DNA of 64,000 nt from an uncultured Alphaproteobacteria bacterium (GCA_934255405.1 CAKQNT010000009.1:4056-68055); one strand, 5' to 3'; shown: positions 26,554-35,976, counted from the stretch's first letter. Numbers and translations: made by a program. The notes: generated by a model not told the origin, from the sequence alone.

Positions 26554-27180
26554 TTATTCAAACGGAACAATCCAAGCCGGATTATTATGAGCCGCAAAGC
26601 ACATTTTAACCTGCTCTGCCGTGCACTTTTCCACTGCCATATTTTCGGGCAGTTCAGCAATTCCGAAATATCGGCTCTCAGTCGTTTCAAGATTTGGGCT
26701 GAAACTCCCGCTAATTGCCTCACACTCAACAAACACCTTGCAAACCCCATAGGCATAAGGCGGAAGATTGTGCAAGTTGCGGTCCTGCAGAGCAATAATT
26801 CGCACCGCGCGCACCTGCAAGCCGGCTTCTTCAAACACCTCTTTTTCAGCATTGGATTTTATGCTCTGATTATAATCAACCCAGCCGCCAGGCAGCGCCC
26901 AAGTTCCGTCATTTTCGCGCACCAGCAGGATTTTATCACCATTAAAAATTGCCGCACGGGTTTCTAGTTTCGGGGTCTGGTAACCGCTCTCGTTACAAAA
27001 CAGCCCTTGCACTTTTTCAATGCTCAATCCGCTGTAGGCGCTCATAATCTCGACAGAAATCTCTCGCAAACGTGCAAAACGTTCCTCGTCAAACTTGTCT
27101 TTAGTATAAGTCAAACCGTTCTGCCCAATTGCTTGAAGCTCTTTTGCCCAATCCAGCCATTGTTGCGAATTATTCTTCAT
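26554..27180 (-). CDS. Nudix hydrolase with N-terminal Nudix-associated helical domain
   Basis: 208 residues. Residues 1-70 are the helical Nudix_hydro_N-like extension (QWLDWAKELQAIGQNGLTY, ERFARLREISVEIMSAY). The Nudix domain follows: ILLVREND with WALPGG, then the Nudix box WVDYNQSIKSNAEKEVFEEA plus GL. In the canonical G-x5-E-x7-RE-U-x-EE-x-GU box, the first Glu is replaced by Gln and the Arg by Lys, while the metal-binding EE pair is kept. Related proteins hydrolyse nucleoside-diphosphate-linked compounds such as ADP-ribose or CDP-alcohols. The substrate here is open. Confidence 0.85.
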   Translation of the reverse strand: MKNNSQQWLDWAKELQAIGQNGLTYTKDKFDEERFARLREISVEIMSAYSGLSIEKVQGLFCNESGYQTPKLETRAAIFNGDKILLVRENDGTWALPGGWVDYNQSIKSNAEKEVFEEAGLQVRAVRIIALQDRNLHNLPPYAYGVCKVFVECEAISGSFSPNLETTESRYFGIAELPENMAVEKCTAEQVKMCFAAHNNPAWIVPFE

Positions 27181-27245
27181 ATCTGCCTCCGGATAAAGTA
27201 ATTTTGTTTAAGGATAACCCATATCCATAAGGCTGTCAATCGCAA

Positions 27246-28568
27246 CTACCGCCCGTGATTAGCTTTCAGTTTCATAATATCAGCCAAAGTCTTAGCGTGT
27301 TGTTTTTGCAAACGAGAAGAAGATCGGTCAAACTTGCTGTATTTTTTCAATTTTCCGTGATTGATGCGCTCGGCAATTTTTTTAGCGCCCTCACCTTTTT
27401 TGCCGGCGGCGCTGATGTCTTTTTCCAGCTGTTGAGCGGCATCTTTAGACAATTTGGTGGTGCTGTTCAGCGCATTTTCCAAAGAAGTCTTTAGTCCATA
27501 TTCTTTATAAATAGCAACACAATAAGCAAACTTTTCTTTGCTTACACCGTCCGGAAGCTCAAAAATACCGTTTGCAACCTGACTTTCAATTTTTGAATAT
27601 AATTTATTTTTCTGAGCCGCAGATAAGAAAATCTCTACTGTGTTGTCATAGTAATTGTTCCATATCTTTTGCTCTGCAGAATCTTGCGCCGAATCAACTT
27701 TGGACGGAGTGTGTTTTTGAGCAAAAACCGAATCTTTAACAGCCGGTTTAACGGGAGCAGCCATAATTTCGGTTTTTGGATTTTGTGGAGCGGTATCTTG
27801 CTTGGCGTCGCACGTCTTTAGCCCCAGCAAAGAACCGGCAACCGCCAATGTCGTCAAGGCCGCAACCTTAACTTTAGAACTTATGTAATTACGCAAAGAT
27901 TTTGCCCAAGTGCTTTTTTCTTTTGACTTTGGCTGCGCAACCGGCTGTTCAGCAATTTGTTTTTGTATTTTGGCCAAAACTTGCTGCGCCGGACTGTTAT
28001 CATAAATGGGATGGCAGAAAAATTTTACATAGTTTACAAATTGTTGACAATCTTCCGGCTTAACCAAAACTTTGCCGTTAAGAACCGAATGCACGTAGTT
28101 TTCAGCCTCTTTGCAAAGCTTTTCTTTTTTTAACATTATGCCGGGGTGCCAATTTTCCGTTTTATCCAATTTTTTGAGCTTTTGGATACGTTTTTTCATT
28201 TGCGGGGCAGATAAATATTTTTCGACATTGCCGGTTAACGCATAACGCAATTTTTGACGCATGCTTAAATCTGGCATCTCAGCGTATTGTTTAAGATCAA
28301 AATCCGCATACGGTTGAATTTTGGCAAAAAGCTCTTTGGCCTGCGGCCTGCCAAATGTATTGATATAATCGGCCAGAACTTTAACATTATCCGAATTAAC
28401 ATTTAACTTATCATTCTTCAGTTCGTCTAAAAAATTATCTGCCGCAAATTCTAACTGATTAACTTCATTCCACTTTCTCAAGCTAAAACTTTTGCGCAAA
28501 TCAGCAGAAATTTTCTTATAGCGGCACATTTGTTTAGACAAAACATCTGTTTTGATTTCTTTATTCAT
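27246..28568 (-). CDS. unrecognised 440-aa protein with central membrane segment
   Basis: I do not recognise this protein. It starts at ATG 28568 (MNKEIKTDVLSKQMCRYKK) with AGAAGGG upstream. Residues 1-220 are helical and Lys-rich. A hydrophobic segment follows (KVAALTTLAVAGSLLGLKTC), then a Pro/Lys/Ala-rich linker (TAPQNPKTEIMAAPVKPAVK) and a helical C-terminal domain ending in basic residues. A single-pass inner-membrane topology with a periplasmic C-terminal domain is plausible. It lies between the Nudix gene and the direct repeat that bounds the tRNA-Pro islet. Confidence 0.7.
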   Translation of the reverse strand: MNKEIKTDVLSKQMCRYKKISADLRKSFSLRKWNEVNQLEFAADNFLDELKNDKLNVNSDNVKVLADYINTFGRPQAKELFAKIQPYADFDLKQYAEMPDLSMRQKLRYALTGNVEKYLSAPQMKKRIQKLKKLDKTENWHPGIMLKKEKLCKEAENYVHSVLNGKVLVKPEDCQQFVNYVKFFCHPIYDNSPAQQVLAKIQKQIAEQPVAQPKSKEKSTWAKSLRNYISSKVKVAALTTLAVAGSLLGLKTCDAKQDTAPQNPKTEIMAAPVKPAVKDSVFAQKHTPSKVDSAQDSAEQKIWNNYYDNTVEIFLSAAQKNKLYSKIESQVANGIFELPDGVSKEKFAYCVAIYKEYGLKTSLENALNSTTKLSKDAAQQLEKDISAAGKKGEGAKKIAERINHGKLKKYSKFDRSSSRLQKQHAKTLADIMKLKANHGR

Positions 28569-28659
28569 TATATACCCTTCTGATATTTCCCAACAAATAA
28601 TTTGACACAATGTACAGCTTTCGAACAATTATGTCAATAAATAAAAAAACAAGATTTAA

Positions 28660-28700
28660 CACAAAAAACCGCCCACGAGGGGCGGCTTTTTTATGGTCGG
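28660..28700. repeat. direct repeat copy 1 (terminator plus tRNA-Pro 3' end)
   Basis: About 40 bp essentially identical to 32591-32632: ACAAAAAA, the hairpin CCGCCC-ACGA-GGGGCGG, TTTTTT and TGGTCGG. In the second copy the last seven bases are the 3' end of tRNA-Pro. The hairpin also serves as terminator. The rest of the 319-bp gap up to 28887 is AT-rich, with nothing else recognisable. Confidence 0.8.
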
Positions 28701-28887
28701 GATAACTCTCTAAATCAGGAAACAGATACCTTCTAAAATACCAAATAAAAAAATACAGCCGTCGTTAATATATAAAAGCAAGAACTATTTGGATTGACTT
28801 ATAAACAAAAATATACTAATATTTGTCTAAAGGCAGATGAAATAAAATTGTAATATTATTAAAGTCTTTCAGGTAAGGAGAAAAACT

Positions 28888-29586
28888 ATGAATTTAAGGG
28901 ATAGAATAGATACATTACGAAATATTGCAGTTGCCAATATGAGTGAAGTTGAACAAGTAAAAGATAATGGCTCCAGAGTAATTAAAAATGGTAAAGACCG
29001 ATACACTGTCGAAAAAACTAATGATGTTAAGGAAAAGGACTATTTTAGTTGGGGAGACCCTAGAGACGTTGATCCTACAATAGCACGTACAGACTTCGTA
29101 TGTTTTAATGTAACAGATAGCGACGGAAATTCACAAGCTGTTACTGTAGAAAAAAGAAAGGTAATTTCAGATGGTTACAGAGAAATCAAATTGTGTGAAA
29201 TAGGATTTGGTAAATCAGCCCGTTATGGACTAGAATTAAGCGATGATACTGATATAAATGACATAAACAGTATTCGTTATCAATTAGATAAATCTAAAGA
29301 CGACAAGGCTAAGCAATTCGCTCATTTTATTGATAAATTTGTTATAGTCGCCCCAAAAGAAAGAAAGGCATATAAGGAATATGCAAATAAAATGAACAAG
29401 TTAGCTAGAGATAAGCAAAGAGAGCAAGAGCTTCGACAACGTGTTCAACAGAAAGAACAAGAAGAAAAAGCAAAACGAGAGAAACAAGAAGCAAAAAATA
29501 GAGAAACACAAGAAAAAAATAGAGCAAAAACGGAAAGAAGAATTCAAGCAAGGTTTATAGGTAGAGGAGAGTCTACAGGTAGATAA
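28888..29586 (+). CDS. unrecognised 232-aa protein with basic coiled-coil tail
   Basis: I do not recognise this protein. AAGGAG lies 9 nt before ATG 28888. Residues 1-150 look globular and alpha/beta (TDFVCFNVTDSDGNSQAVTV, FGKSARYGLELSDDTD). From about 155 there is a long highly charged helix (ARDKQREQELRQRVQQKEQE and on), ending RFIGRGESTGR. The coding bases are clearly AT-rich and rich in AGA/AAA/ATA codons compared with the housekeeping genes. It lies inside the repeat-bounded islet beside tRNA-Pro, which supports foreign origin. Confidence 0.68.
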   Translation: MNLRDRIDTLRNIAVANMSEVEQVKDNGSRVIKNGKDRYTVEKTNDVKEKDYFSWGDPRDVDPTIARTDFVCFNVTDSDGNSQAVTVEKRKVISDGYREIKLCEIGFGKSARYGLELSDDTDINDINSIRYQLDKSKDDKAKQFAHFIDKFVIVAPKERKAYKEYANKMNKLARDKQREQELRQRVQQKEQEEKAKREKQEAKNRETQEKNRAKTERRIQARFIGRGESTGR

Positions 29587-29746
29587 TTAACAGGATATAC
29601 AAGCTGGTACTTTTTTCTAGCTATCATATCTCAATAATAAAACATCATGGGTTCTCTATTTAAACAAAAACCAGAGGATTAGCGTTGTTTCACTCCACCG
29701 TTGCGTAACATCTGCTTTGCAGCACCGACGTTCTTTCGTCTGCCTG

Positions 29747-29823
29747 ATACCCCCAACTTTGACGGTGAACCGACTTCTGTATTCTTACCACAAAAAAAAC
29801 CGCCCACGAGGGGCGGTTTTGTG
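29747..29823. repeat. internal copy of the terminator repeat
   Basis: It shares with 32508-32620 the segments CCCAACTTTGACG, GACTTCTGTATTCTTACCAC and the CCGCCC-ACGA-GGGGCGG hairpin, but lacks the tRNA-Pro end. Between 29690 and 29760 lie further small palindromes (CTGCTTTGCAG, GACG-TTCTTT-CGTC). The hairpin is the terminator for the 850-aa gene, which starts beyond it on the minus strand. Confidence 0.75.
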
Positions 29824-29835
29824 TGAGATACGCAA

Positions 29836-32388
29836 TTAGCCGTTTTGTTGGCTTTTTTTCTGTTTAAGAGCCTGTTTCATTGCTAATTTGTCAAAACCCT
29901 CCGGATTTTTGGCTTTTTTATCGCTCTTTGCTTTTATGCCTTCATTAATTTCTTCAAGCAACATATTGTTTCCACCTTGGGACCGCAATTTCTGTATAGC
30001 CGTGCAAACTCGCGCCTCTAAACTTTTTCTCTCTTCTTGTTGCTGAAGATTAGCCTCTGCTTGCAACGCATTGTCTTTCTCCGTTTTCTTCCATTCAAGA
30101 GATTTAGCTATAGTCGTGCGGGCTTTAGAAATGGCCTGTTCGGCTTTTTCCATTTTGGCCAACTGCTCCAAATCAAACTGCCCACGTCGATCCGAGATAT
30201 AGGAATTTAAGTCAAGATTTTCTGGAGAAATTGGTGATTTTGCGACAATTTGATCATGAAGCGACATTTGCTCATCAATTGAGACAGCTCTGCAAAAATC
30301 CTGCGTTAAACTATCAACCGCCGCACTATTTTGAGCTGCCTCGCCGGATTTTTGTTGGGCGGCTTCTTTGGTATCATCTGCCAACATTTTACCTTTGTAT
30401 TGGGATAATTCACTCAAATCAACATCACGAGCAAGCCTAGATACAACCGCGTTTAATTTTTCAACAGCTCTATTAAATTCTTGGCGCTCGCTTTCTTTTC
30501 TGAAGCCAAATATTGAACCAATAAAGCTCGGCTTCTCCAATTGCGGCAGAGGTGTCGGATCACTGTGATATTGCGCTGAAACACATTGATCAATGTATTG
30601 AGAAATCAGGCGTTCAACATTTTCTGCCTTGTATGCCTCTTCATCTTTTGCCGCAAAACTTTTATCTTTGCTACAATTTTGCATTTCTTTGAATGCGGCC
30701 TGCAAGTCGCTTATTTTTTCTGCAACCTTGCTGGTCTTTTGCTGCTCTAAGTGACAGCAGTTATCTACAGCCTCAATCTCTCTATAAAGCTGAGAACGTT
30801 TACGAGCAAATTCTTTGCGTGCAAGATAGTTCTCATCAACCAGTGACAATATTTCTTTTGCGGTGTATTCTTTGCCGGTTAGTTCTTTTAGCTCTGATTT
30901 TTGTTCAGGGGTAAAATCCTTTTTTTGCTGAACGGCGTCACTGGCCAAAATTGCAAAACGGCATGAAGTTTTAAATTTCTGCTCAGAAGTCATTCGGCTA
31001 TCTGGCATATCAAGACAAAAATATGAAGTATCCGCCTTAAACGCCACTTCTGAGCGAGAAATAATCGCACGTTTTTCTTTGGGAGAAAGTTTACTAAATT
31101 TACCGTACTTCTCGGATAAACGTATAAAATCAAGACCATCGACGTCAAGAACAGAGTTTCTATCAATAAGCCCCTGAACCGTATTGGGTAGCATAATCCG
31201 TTTTCCGTTGCCATAGCGCTCGACTGTTGCTATATCTTCATTGGTTATTTGGCGGATGTAATAACCATCTTTATCAGTATTTATGACTTGTTGCAAAGCA
31301 TCAACCGTCAGATTTTTGACCTTACCGTTAGCAATGTCATATTGCGCTGTTTGAAGATTCACATCAGCGAGCAAACCGCTAATCTTCTCTGCCGGTATTT
31401 CATCAAATGATTTTGCGTCAAACAACTTCTGGCAAATTGTTCTAAAGCCGGCATTAGCTGATTTATTGTTTGTGCGCTTTGAGGCTTTAATCAGAGCATC
31501 ACGAACTTTTTTATAGCCATTGGGAAGAATATTAACGTTTTTCTCGGCTTGAGTCTGGGCCTTTGAGGTATCTTGTTTGGCATATTCACTCGAACTATTG
31601 GGAAACCACCCAGTCCCCTCAAACCTTATGTTTCCATATCGAAGAGATTTGTCGCTATCCACAATCAACTCTTTTATAACATCTACGGTCAAAATCTTTT
31701 CATCAAGACGCTCAACCAACTGCTCAAGTCCGTCTTTTCGGTGTTCAAGTAAAAAGGTTTGAATTGCTTTTTTTCGCTGTTCTTCACTTAAGCCTTGGTA
31801 ATTTAACAAATCTCCTCTTTTATAGAGTTCTTCAGCAATTTTGAACTTTAAAAAATCTTGATTATTGTTGTGTCCGTAGGCTGTTTTGCATCTTTCAGCT
31901 GCGTCAAGAATTTGCATCAAATGTCTTTCTTTTTCAAAAGAAAGTTTCGTTATATTCTCCGGCTGACCAAGAAAGTTCTTGTCAAAATAATAACTGTGTT
32001 CACTATTCAACAACGCCAAATTGTCAGACATCGGGCGCTTTTCTATATTTTCTAATATTTTCCGGCAGAAATCATAATCAAAATTTTCGGCAATATTTAT
32101 AACATTAAGAAGAATTTGAGGATTTTTATTGGCCAAATTAATACATTCATTGATACGATCAGGATTTTTTCTTATAGTCTCATAGATCGCATACGCACAG
32201 ATATCTGTGTTTTTGCCGGAGGTAAACACAATATCACTCATAGGAATATCATCAGCAATATGAAATTTAACGTTGCCCTGTGTCGGAGAAGAATCATTAA
32301 CCAACCAATTTTTGAATTCGGATAAAGTTTCTTGATTAATTTCTATATTGTGACGTTCGTTTCCGCCATAATTTCTGAAAGTTCCCAT
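29836..32388 (-). CDS. unrecognised 850-aa, mostly helical protein
   Basis: The largest unrecognised protein here. ATG 32388 follows GGGAGG. It has no signal peptide or membrane span. Residues 1-330 are helical with repeat-like spacing (IRKNPDRINECINLANKNPQ, then ILLNVINIAENFDYDFCRKI), resembling solenoid effector proteins. The centre has LTVDALQQVINTDKDGYYIR. From about 520 to the end it is charged coiled coil (KSQLYREIEAV-like RSQLYREIEAVDNCCHLEQQ), with a basic tail KQALKQKKSQQNG. It lies in the tRNA-Pro islet. An effector or toxin role is only a guess from size and architecture. Confidence 0.7.
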   Translation of the reverse strand: MGTFRNYGGNERHNIEINQETLSEFKNWLVNDSSPTQGNVKFHIADDIPMSDIVFTSGKNTDICAYAIYETIRKNPDRINECINLANKNPQILLNVINIAENFDYDFCRKILENIEKRPMSDNLALLNSEHSYYFDKNFLGQPENITKLSFEKERHLMQILDAAERCKTAYGHNNNQDFLKFKIAEELYKRGDLLNYQGLSEEQRKKAIQTFLLEHRKDGLEQLVERLDEKILTVDVIKELIVDSDKSLRYGNIRFEGTGWFPNSSSEYAKQDTSKAQTQAEKNVNILPNGYKKVRDALIKASKRTNNKSANAGFRTICQKLFDAKSFDEIPAEKISGLLADVNLQTAQYDIANGKVKNLTVDALQQVINTDKDGYYIRQITNEDIATVERYGNGKRIMLPNTVQGLIDRNSVLDVDGLDFIRLSEKYGKFSKLSPKEKRAIISRSEVAFKADTSYFCLDMPDSRMTSEQKFKTSCRFAILASDAVQQKKDFTPEQKSELKELTGKEYTAKEILSLVDENYLARKEFARKRSQLYREIEAVDNCCHLEQQKTSKVAEKISDLQAAFKEMQNCSKDKSFAAKDEEAYKAENVERLISQYIDQCVSAQYHSDPTPLPQLEKPSFIGSIFGFRKESERQEFNRAVEKLNAVVSRLARDVDLSELSQYKGKMLADDTKEAAQQKSGEAAQNSAAVDSLTQDFCRAVSIDEQMSLHDQIVAKSPISPENLDLNSYISDRRGQFDLEQLAKMEKAEQAISKARTTIAKSLEWKKTEKDNALQAEANLQQQEERKSLEARVCTAIQKLRSQGGNNMLLEEINEGIKAKSDKKAKNPEGFDKLAMKQALKQKKSQQNG

Positions 32389-32507
32389 ATTACGCCTCCC
32401 AACAAAGTGCTACTTTGAAATAAATATAATATGCAAAGTATAATATTTGATTAATTGTAATATATTTTCACATTTTTGTCTATTATTTTTATAATTTTCA
32501 CTCTGTA

Positions 32508-32632
32508 CCCAACTTTGACGATACACCCATATCGCTTTCGCTGGTAGTCAAACCAGCTTCTTCGCTGGTTCGAGACTTCTGTATTCTTACCACAAAAAAA
32601 CCGCCCACGAGGGGCGGCTTTTTTATGGTCGG
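32508..32632. repeat. direct repeat copy 2 and tRNA-Pro terminator
   Basis: The hairpin CCGCCC (32601-32606) / GGGCGG with a T-run on the minus strand terminates tRNA-Pro. Block 32591-32632 repeats 28660-28700, and block 32508-32600 is related to 29747-29800. Small palindromes CCAGC-TTCTTC-GCTGG and CGCTTTCGC lie between. The 237-bp gap from 32389 holds no gene. Confidence 0.8.
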
Positions 32633-32702
32633 ATTGACTGGACTCGAACCAGCGACCTCTTCGTCCCGAACGAAGCGTTCTACCAGGCTGAACTACAATC
32701 CG
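32626..32702 (-). tRNA. tRNA-Pro (anticodon CGG)
   Basis: 77 nt with encoded CCA. The acceptor CGGATTG pairs with CAATCCG, the anticodon loop TTCGGGA gives CGG, and the T-arm is GCTGGTTCGAGTCCAGT. Confidence 0.96.
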
Positions 32703-32877
32703 ATAACGGAATAACCTTTTAGCACAAAAAAAATTTTACACAAGTACTTTTTTTAAAAAATATCATTTTTCCTCATAACTAATGCTCTAACGCAAAATAA
32801 TCCGCATTTTGCGCTTGCCAAACGAGCGCCGCTATATTAACCTGACTCTGAAATTAACTACTTGGCGGAGAAAATTT

Positions 32878-33357
32878 ATGAAGAAAAAACTCGCTTATCT
32901 TATTGCCACTTTCTTTGGCGCCGGATACGCGCCCGCCGCTCCGGGCACCGCAGGATCTCTGGTTACCCTGCCCTTTGCCGCAGTTTTGGCATATTACTTC
33001 GGACTGGCAGGAATTTTGATTGCAACAGCGATTGTATTTGTTATCGGAACCTGCGCAACTCACGAAGTGCTTAAAACCAGCAAGCACGATCCGTCTTTTG
33101 TGGTTATTGATGAAGTTGCCGGACAACTTTTGAGCTTTGTACTGATTGCTGATAATTTGCAGTTTGACGGCGACTCTTGGCTGTTGTACCTTTTGGGCTT
33201 TATGCTTTTTCGCCTGTTTGACATTACCAAACCGCAGCCGGCAGGATGGGCTGATCGCAAAGTGCGCAACGCTTTTGGCGTAATGTTGGATGATATTTTT
33301 GCCGGAGCTTATGCGGCAATCGTCCTTTATTTATTTAACCTTTGGATGAATTCTTAG
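32878..33357 (+). CDS. pgpA: phosphatidylglycerophosphatase A
   Basis: 159 residues from ATG 32878 (GGAG 7 nt upstream; the longer open frame is unlikely). PgpA signatures are FGAGYAPAAPGTAGSLVTLP, the acidic VVIDEVAGQLL and the FDITKPQPAGWADRKVRNAF block with GVMLDDIFAGAYAAIV. These hold the metal-binding Asp residues. It dephosphorylates phosphatidylglycerophosphate in the inner membrane. It has about four hydrophobic segments. A glycosyltransferase gene starts 12 bp later, a likely operon. Confidence 0.93.
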   Translation: MKKKLAYLIATFFGAGYAPAAPGTAGSLVTLPFAAVLAYYFGLAGILIATAIVFVIGTCATHEVLKTSKHDPSFVVIDEVAGQLLSFVLIADNLQFDGDSWLLYLLGFMLFRLFDITKPQPAGWADRKVRNAFGVMLDDIFAGAYAAIVLYLFNLWMNS

Positions 33358-33369
33358 TGGAGAAACATC

Positions 33370-34308
33370 ATGCAACCTGGCAAACTTTGGCTGAAAACCC
33401 TCAGATTATTTCGCGTTATTTCTGAAGAAAAATATCGCCGTGGCAAAATCAAATATCTGCCGCATGTTGACAAACCCGCAATGCAAAAAATTATTGATGA
33501 TTTTCAAGGATGCGGAGTTGCCGTAAATTCAGGACGCTCGCCAAAATTGATTGTGACTCTTACATCATTCCCCGAACGCATGTATGATATTCACTTTACG
33601 ATTTATTCGTTGTTAAACCAAAGTCTTAAGCCAGATGCGGTAATCTTGTGGCTGGCGCCGTCTCAGTTTCCAAATGGCGAAAATGACATTCCTGAAGCAG
33701 TGCTTAAGCTGAAAGACAATGGGCTGACCATTAAATGGTGTGAGGATTTACGTTCTTACAAGAAGCTTATTCCGGCGCTGAAAGAGTTTCCTAAGGATAT
33801 TTTGGTAACTGCCGATGATGATATTTTTTATCCCATTAATTGGTTGGAACTGCTTTATGCCGGTTATCTGCGCGATCCTAAATCAGTCCAATGCCACCGT
33901 GGGCATAGATTGCAATTTGACAAAGACGGAAACATTTTGCCCTACAAAAAATGGAAACACCGCATTAATCATGACATTGCATCTTTTCATAACTTTTTTA
34001 CCGGTGCCGGCGGAGTGCTCTATCCGCCCCACACACTTTATCGGGATATTGCAGATGTGAAATTATTTCAGAAGTTGGCGCCAAACGCTGATGATATTTG
34101 GTTTTGGGCGATGGCGGTTTTGGCCGGCACTCCGATTAATATTGTGGAAAGCCGCATCAAAAATCTGATATATGTGAATCCGGAGCGAGAATTAAAGCTT
34201 ACATCAGAAATTACTCTGGCAATGGTTAACACCGCAGACCGGCAAAATGACAAACAATTGCAACAGATTGCGGAACATTATCCACAGCTAATGACTTATT
34301 TGAGATAA
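33370..34308 (+). CDS. putative glycosyltransferase (GT-A type)
   Basis: 312 residues. A GT-A pattern begins near residue 60: KLIVTLTSFPERMYDIHFTI followed by YSLLNQSLKPDAVILWLAPS. A DXD-type motif is seen as ILVTADDDIFYP (metal and nucleotide-sugar site). Later come FTGAGGVLYPP and PNADDIWFWAMAVL, the latter an ED/DD-type acceptor motif. This looks like the family 2-like enzymes of capsule and LPS clusters. Donor and acceptor are unknown. It follows pgpA on the same strand. Confidence 0.75.
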   Translation: MQPGKLWLKTLRLFRVISEEKYRRGKIKYLPHVDKPAMQKIIDDFQGCGVAVNSGRSPKLIVTLTSFPERMYDIHFTIYSLLNQSLKPDAVILWLAPSQFPNGENDIPEAVLKLKDNGLTIKWCEDLRSYKKLIPALKEFPKDILVTADDDIFYPINWLELLYAGYLRDPKSVQCHRGHRLQFDKDGNILPYKKWKHRINHDIASFHNFFTGAGGVLYPPHTLYRDIADVKLFQKLAPNADDIWFWAMAVLAGTPINIVESRIKNLIYVNPERELKLTSEITLAMVNTADRQNDKQLQQIAEHYPQLMTYLR

Positions 34309-34435
34309 AAATCAATTATACGATTGCTCGTTATCTTAAAAAAGTATATACTCTATTTATTGTAGATTGACAATAAGCTGAGGCTTTGCCGATTAATATA
34401 TTGGCGTATTAAGGTTAATCACTCGGGAGGTTGCC

Positions 34436-34993
34436 ATGAACGATAAGATTCGCATATTTTATTACAGCCGCGCAAAGTTAGGTCTGTATGTGTTGTTTAA
34501 TGTTATTTTGTTGGGGTTGGCTGTATTATTTACCCTAACGGTGTTTCCTCATTACTCAGCCGTGTATATTTTTGCAATCGGCGCCTGTTTATTGTCGTTT
34601 TTTGGCGCCTTGTTTGTTTTTGTGGTTCCTCTGCCATTGGCGGTTATCTCGGAAAAAGAGATAAAAATAGATCACAACTCTCCGTTAGAGTGGAAAAACA
34701 TCCGCTCGGTGCGCAAGGTGTGTTTGGGACACGGCCTGTTCAAAAAATCAATCTTGCGGATTAATCCTTATAAACTTAGCGGATATCGAATGAATCTGAT
34801 GCAAAAAATTTGCGCTTCCAGTGAATTTGGCGCCTTTTCTATTCCGCTATATGCGATGAACAAAGCTGATTCGCAAGAGATTGAAAAATTAATCAAAGGC
34901 TTGACCAAGCCGACTAAAAAAGCACCGGCAAAAGACAAAATCAAACCCCAAACCAGAGGCAAACGCCGCACTACAAAGAGCAAAAAGGCCTAA
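34436..34993 (+). CDS. inner-membrane protein with basic C-terminal tail
   Basis: 185 residues. Two membrane spans (residues about 15-38 GLYVLFNVILLGLAVLFTLT and 45-70 YIFAIGACLLSFFGALFVFV) are followed by a cytosolic beta-rich domain (ISEKEIKIDHNSPLEWKNIR) resembling membrane-linked PH-like domains. The lysine-rich tail is KKAPAKDKIKPQTRGKRRTT. GGGAGG precedes ATG 34436. Function is unknown. The stop overlaps the convergent lipase gene by 4 bp. Confidence 0.65.
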   Translation: MNDKIRIFYYSRAKLGLYVLFNVILLGLAVLFTLTVFPHYSAVYIFAIGACLLSFFGALFVFVVPLPLAVISEKEIKIDHNSPLEWKNIRSVRKVCLGHGLFKKSILRINPYKLSGYRMNLMQKICASSEFGAFSIPLYAMNKADSQEIEKLIKGLTKPTKKAPAKDKIKPQTRGKRRTTKSKKA

Positions 34994-35844
34994 GCATTAT
35001 CGGTTGATAAAAACTGTTGTACCTGCGGCCATATCTCTTCTGCGTCGGAACGACCTAAATCATACATTTGCCGTACGATATCCAAGTTGTGCTCCATCTT
35101 GGATATCTTGATGGTTTTGCTGGGATTGATAACCATAATCTTGCCCTCTTTTTCCTGCTGCTCAATATAATCAAGCTCCTGATTATACATCAGATGCCGA
35201 TTTTCTGCCGCTTTTACAAAATTTGGATATCTGCGATAAATCAATTTGGTGAGCCATGTCATTTTTGAAGGCTTTTTGCGGTATCCGCGCGGACGAGTGC
35301 AGATAACCACGTTGCGATTATATCCCATATTTGTAAATGCGCGCAACGGAATGCTGTCACAAATGCCGCCGTCTAAATATTTTTTGCCGCCGATTTTAAC
35401 CATTTTGGAAACCACCGGCAAAGAAGCCGAGGCTCGCAAATAATCAATTTCTGCCAACATGTCCAAGCATCTGATATATTCAGGCTGCCCGCTCTCGACA
35501 TTGGAACAAGTTACATAAAACGCAGTCTTTGATTTTTCAAAAGTTTTATAATCAAAAACATCTAATTTTTCAGGCAGTTCATGATAACAAAATTTGGTAT
35601 CGACCACATTTCCGCTCAGCAACCATGAGCGAAAACTCATAAACCTATAGTCACCGCCATAATTCAAATTGTAGCGAATACTGCGGCCGATTTGCTCCGA
35701 AACATAAGAACAGCCGTGAATTGCTCCGGCCGAAACTCCGATAACGCCATCAAAGCGAATACCATGTTCCAAAAACACATCCAAAACACCGGCGGTGTAA
35801 ATTCCCCTTTTGGCTCCACCCTCCAAAATCAGCCCTGTTTTCAT
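34990..35844 (-). CDS. patatin-like phospholipase
   Basis: 284 residues from ATG 35844 (GAGG 5 nt upstream). The patatin elements are all visible: the oxyanion loop LILEGGAKRGIYTAGVLDVF, the nucleophile elbow GVIGVSAGAIHG (G-x-S-x-G, Ser of VSAGA), and the catalytic Asp in YLDGGICDSIPL (DGG). It hydrolyses acyl chains from phospholipids. This is the YjjU/RssA-like bacterial subgroup. No signal peptide is present, so it is cytosolic or membrane-peripheral. Confidence 0.9.
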   Translation of the reverse strand: MKTGLILEGGAKRGIYTAGVLDVFLEHGIRFDGVIGVSAGAIHGCSYVSEQIGRSIRYNLNYGGDYRFMSFRSWLLSGNVVDTKFCYHELPEKLDVFDYKTFEKSKTAFYVTCSNVESGQPEYIRCLDMLAEIDYLRASASLPVVSKMVKIGGKKYLDGGICDSIPLRAFTNMGYNRNVVICTRPRGYRKKPSKMTWLTKLIYRRYPNFVKAAENRHLMYNQELDYIEQQEKEGKIMVINPSKTIKISKMEHNLDIVRQMYDLGRSDAEEIWPQVQQFLSTDNA

Positions 35845-35976
35845 CTGCACCTCGCAAAAATTTATTTGTTGATAATATAAAGTAAGACTCTGCACAAGTC
35901 AATCACAACCCTTATTGACACCGCAGGCAAATTTGGATATGTTTTTTGTAATCCAAACAACAAAAGGCGTTGTATT

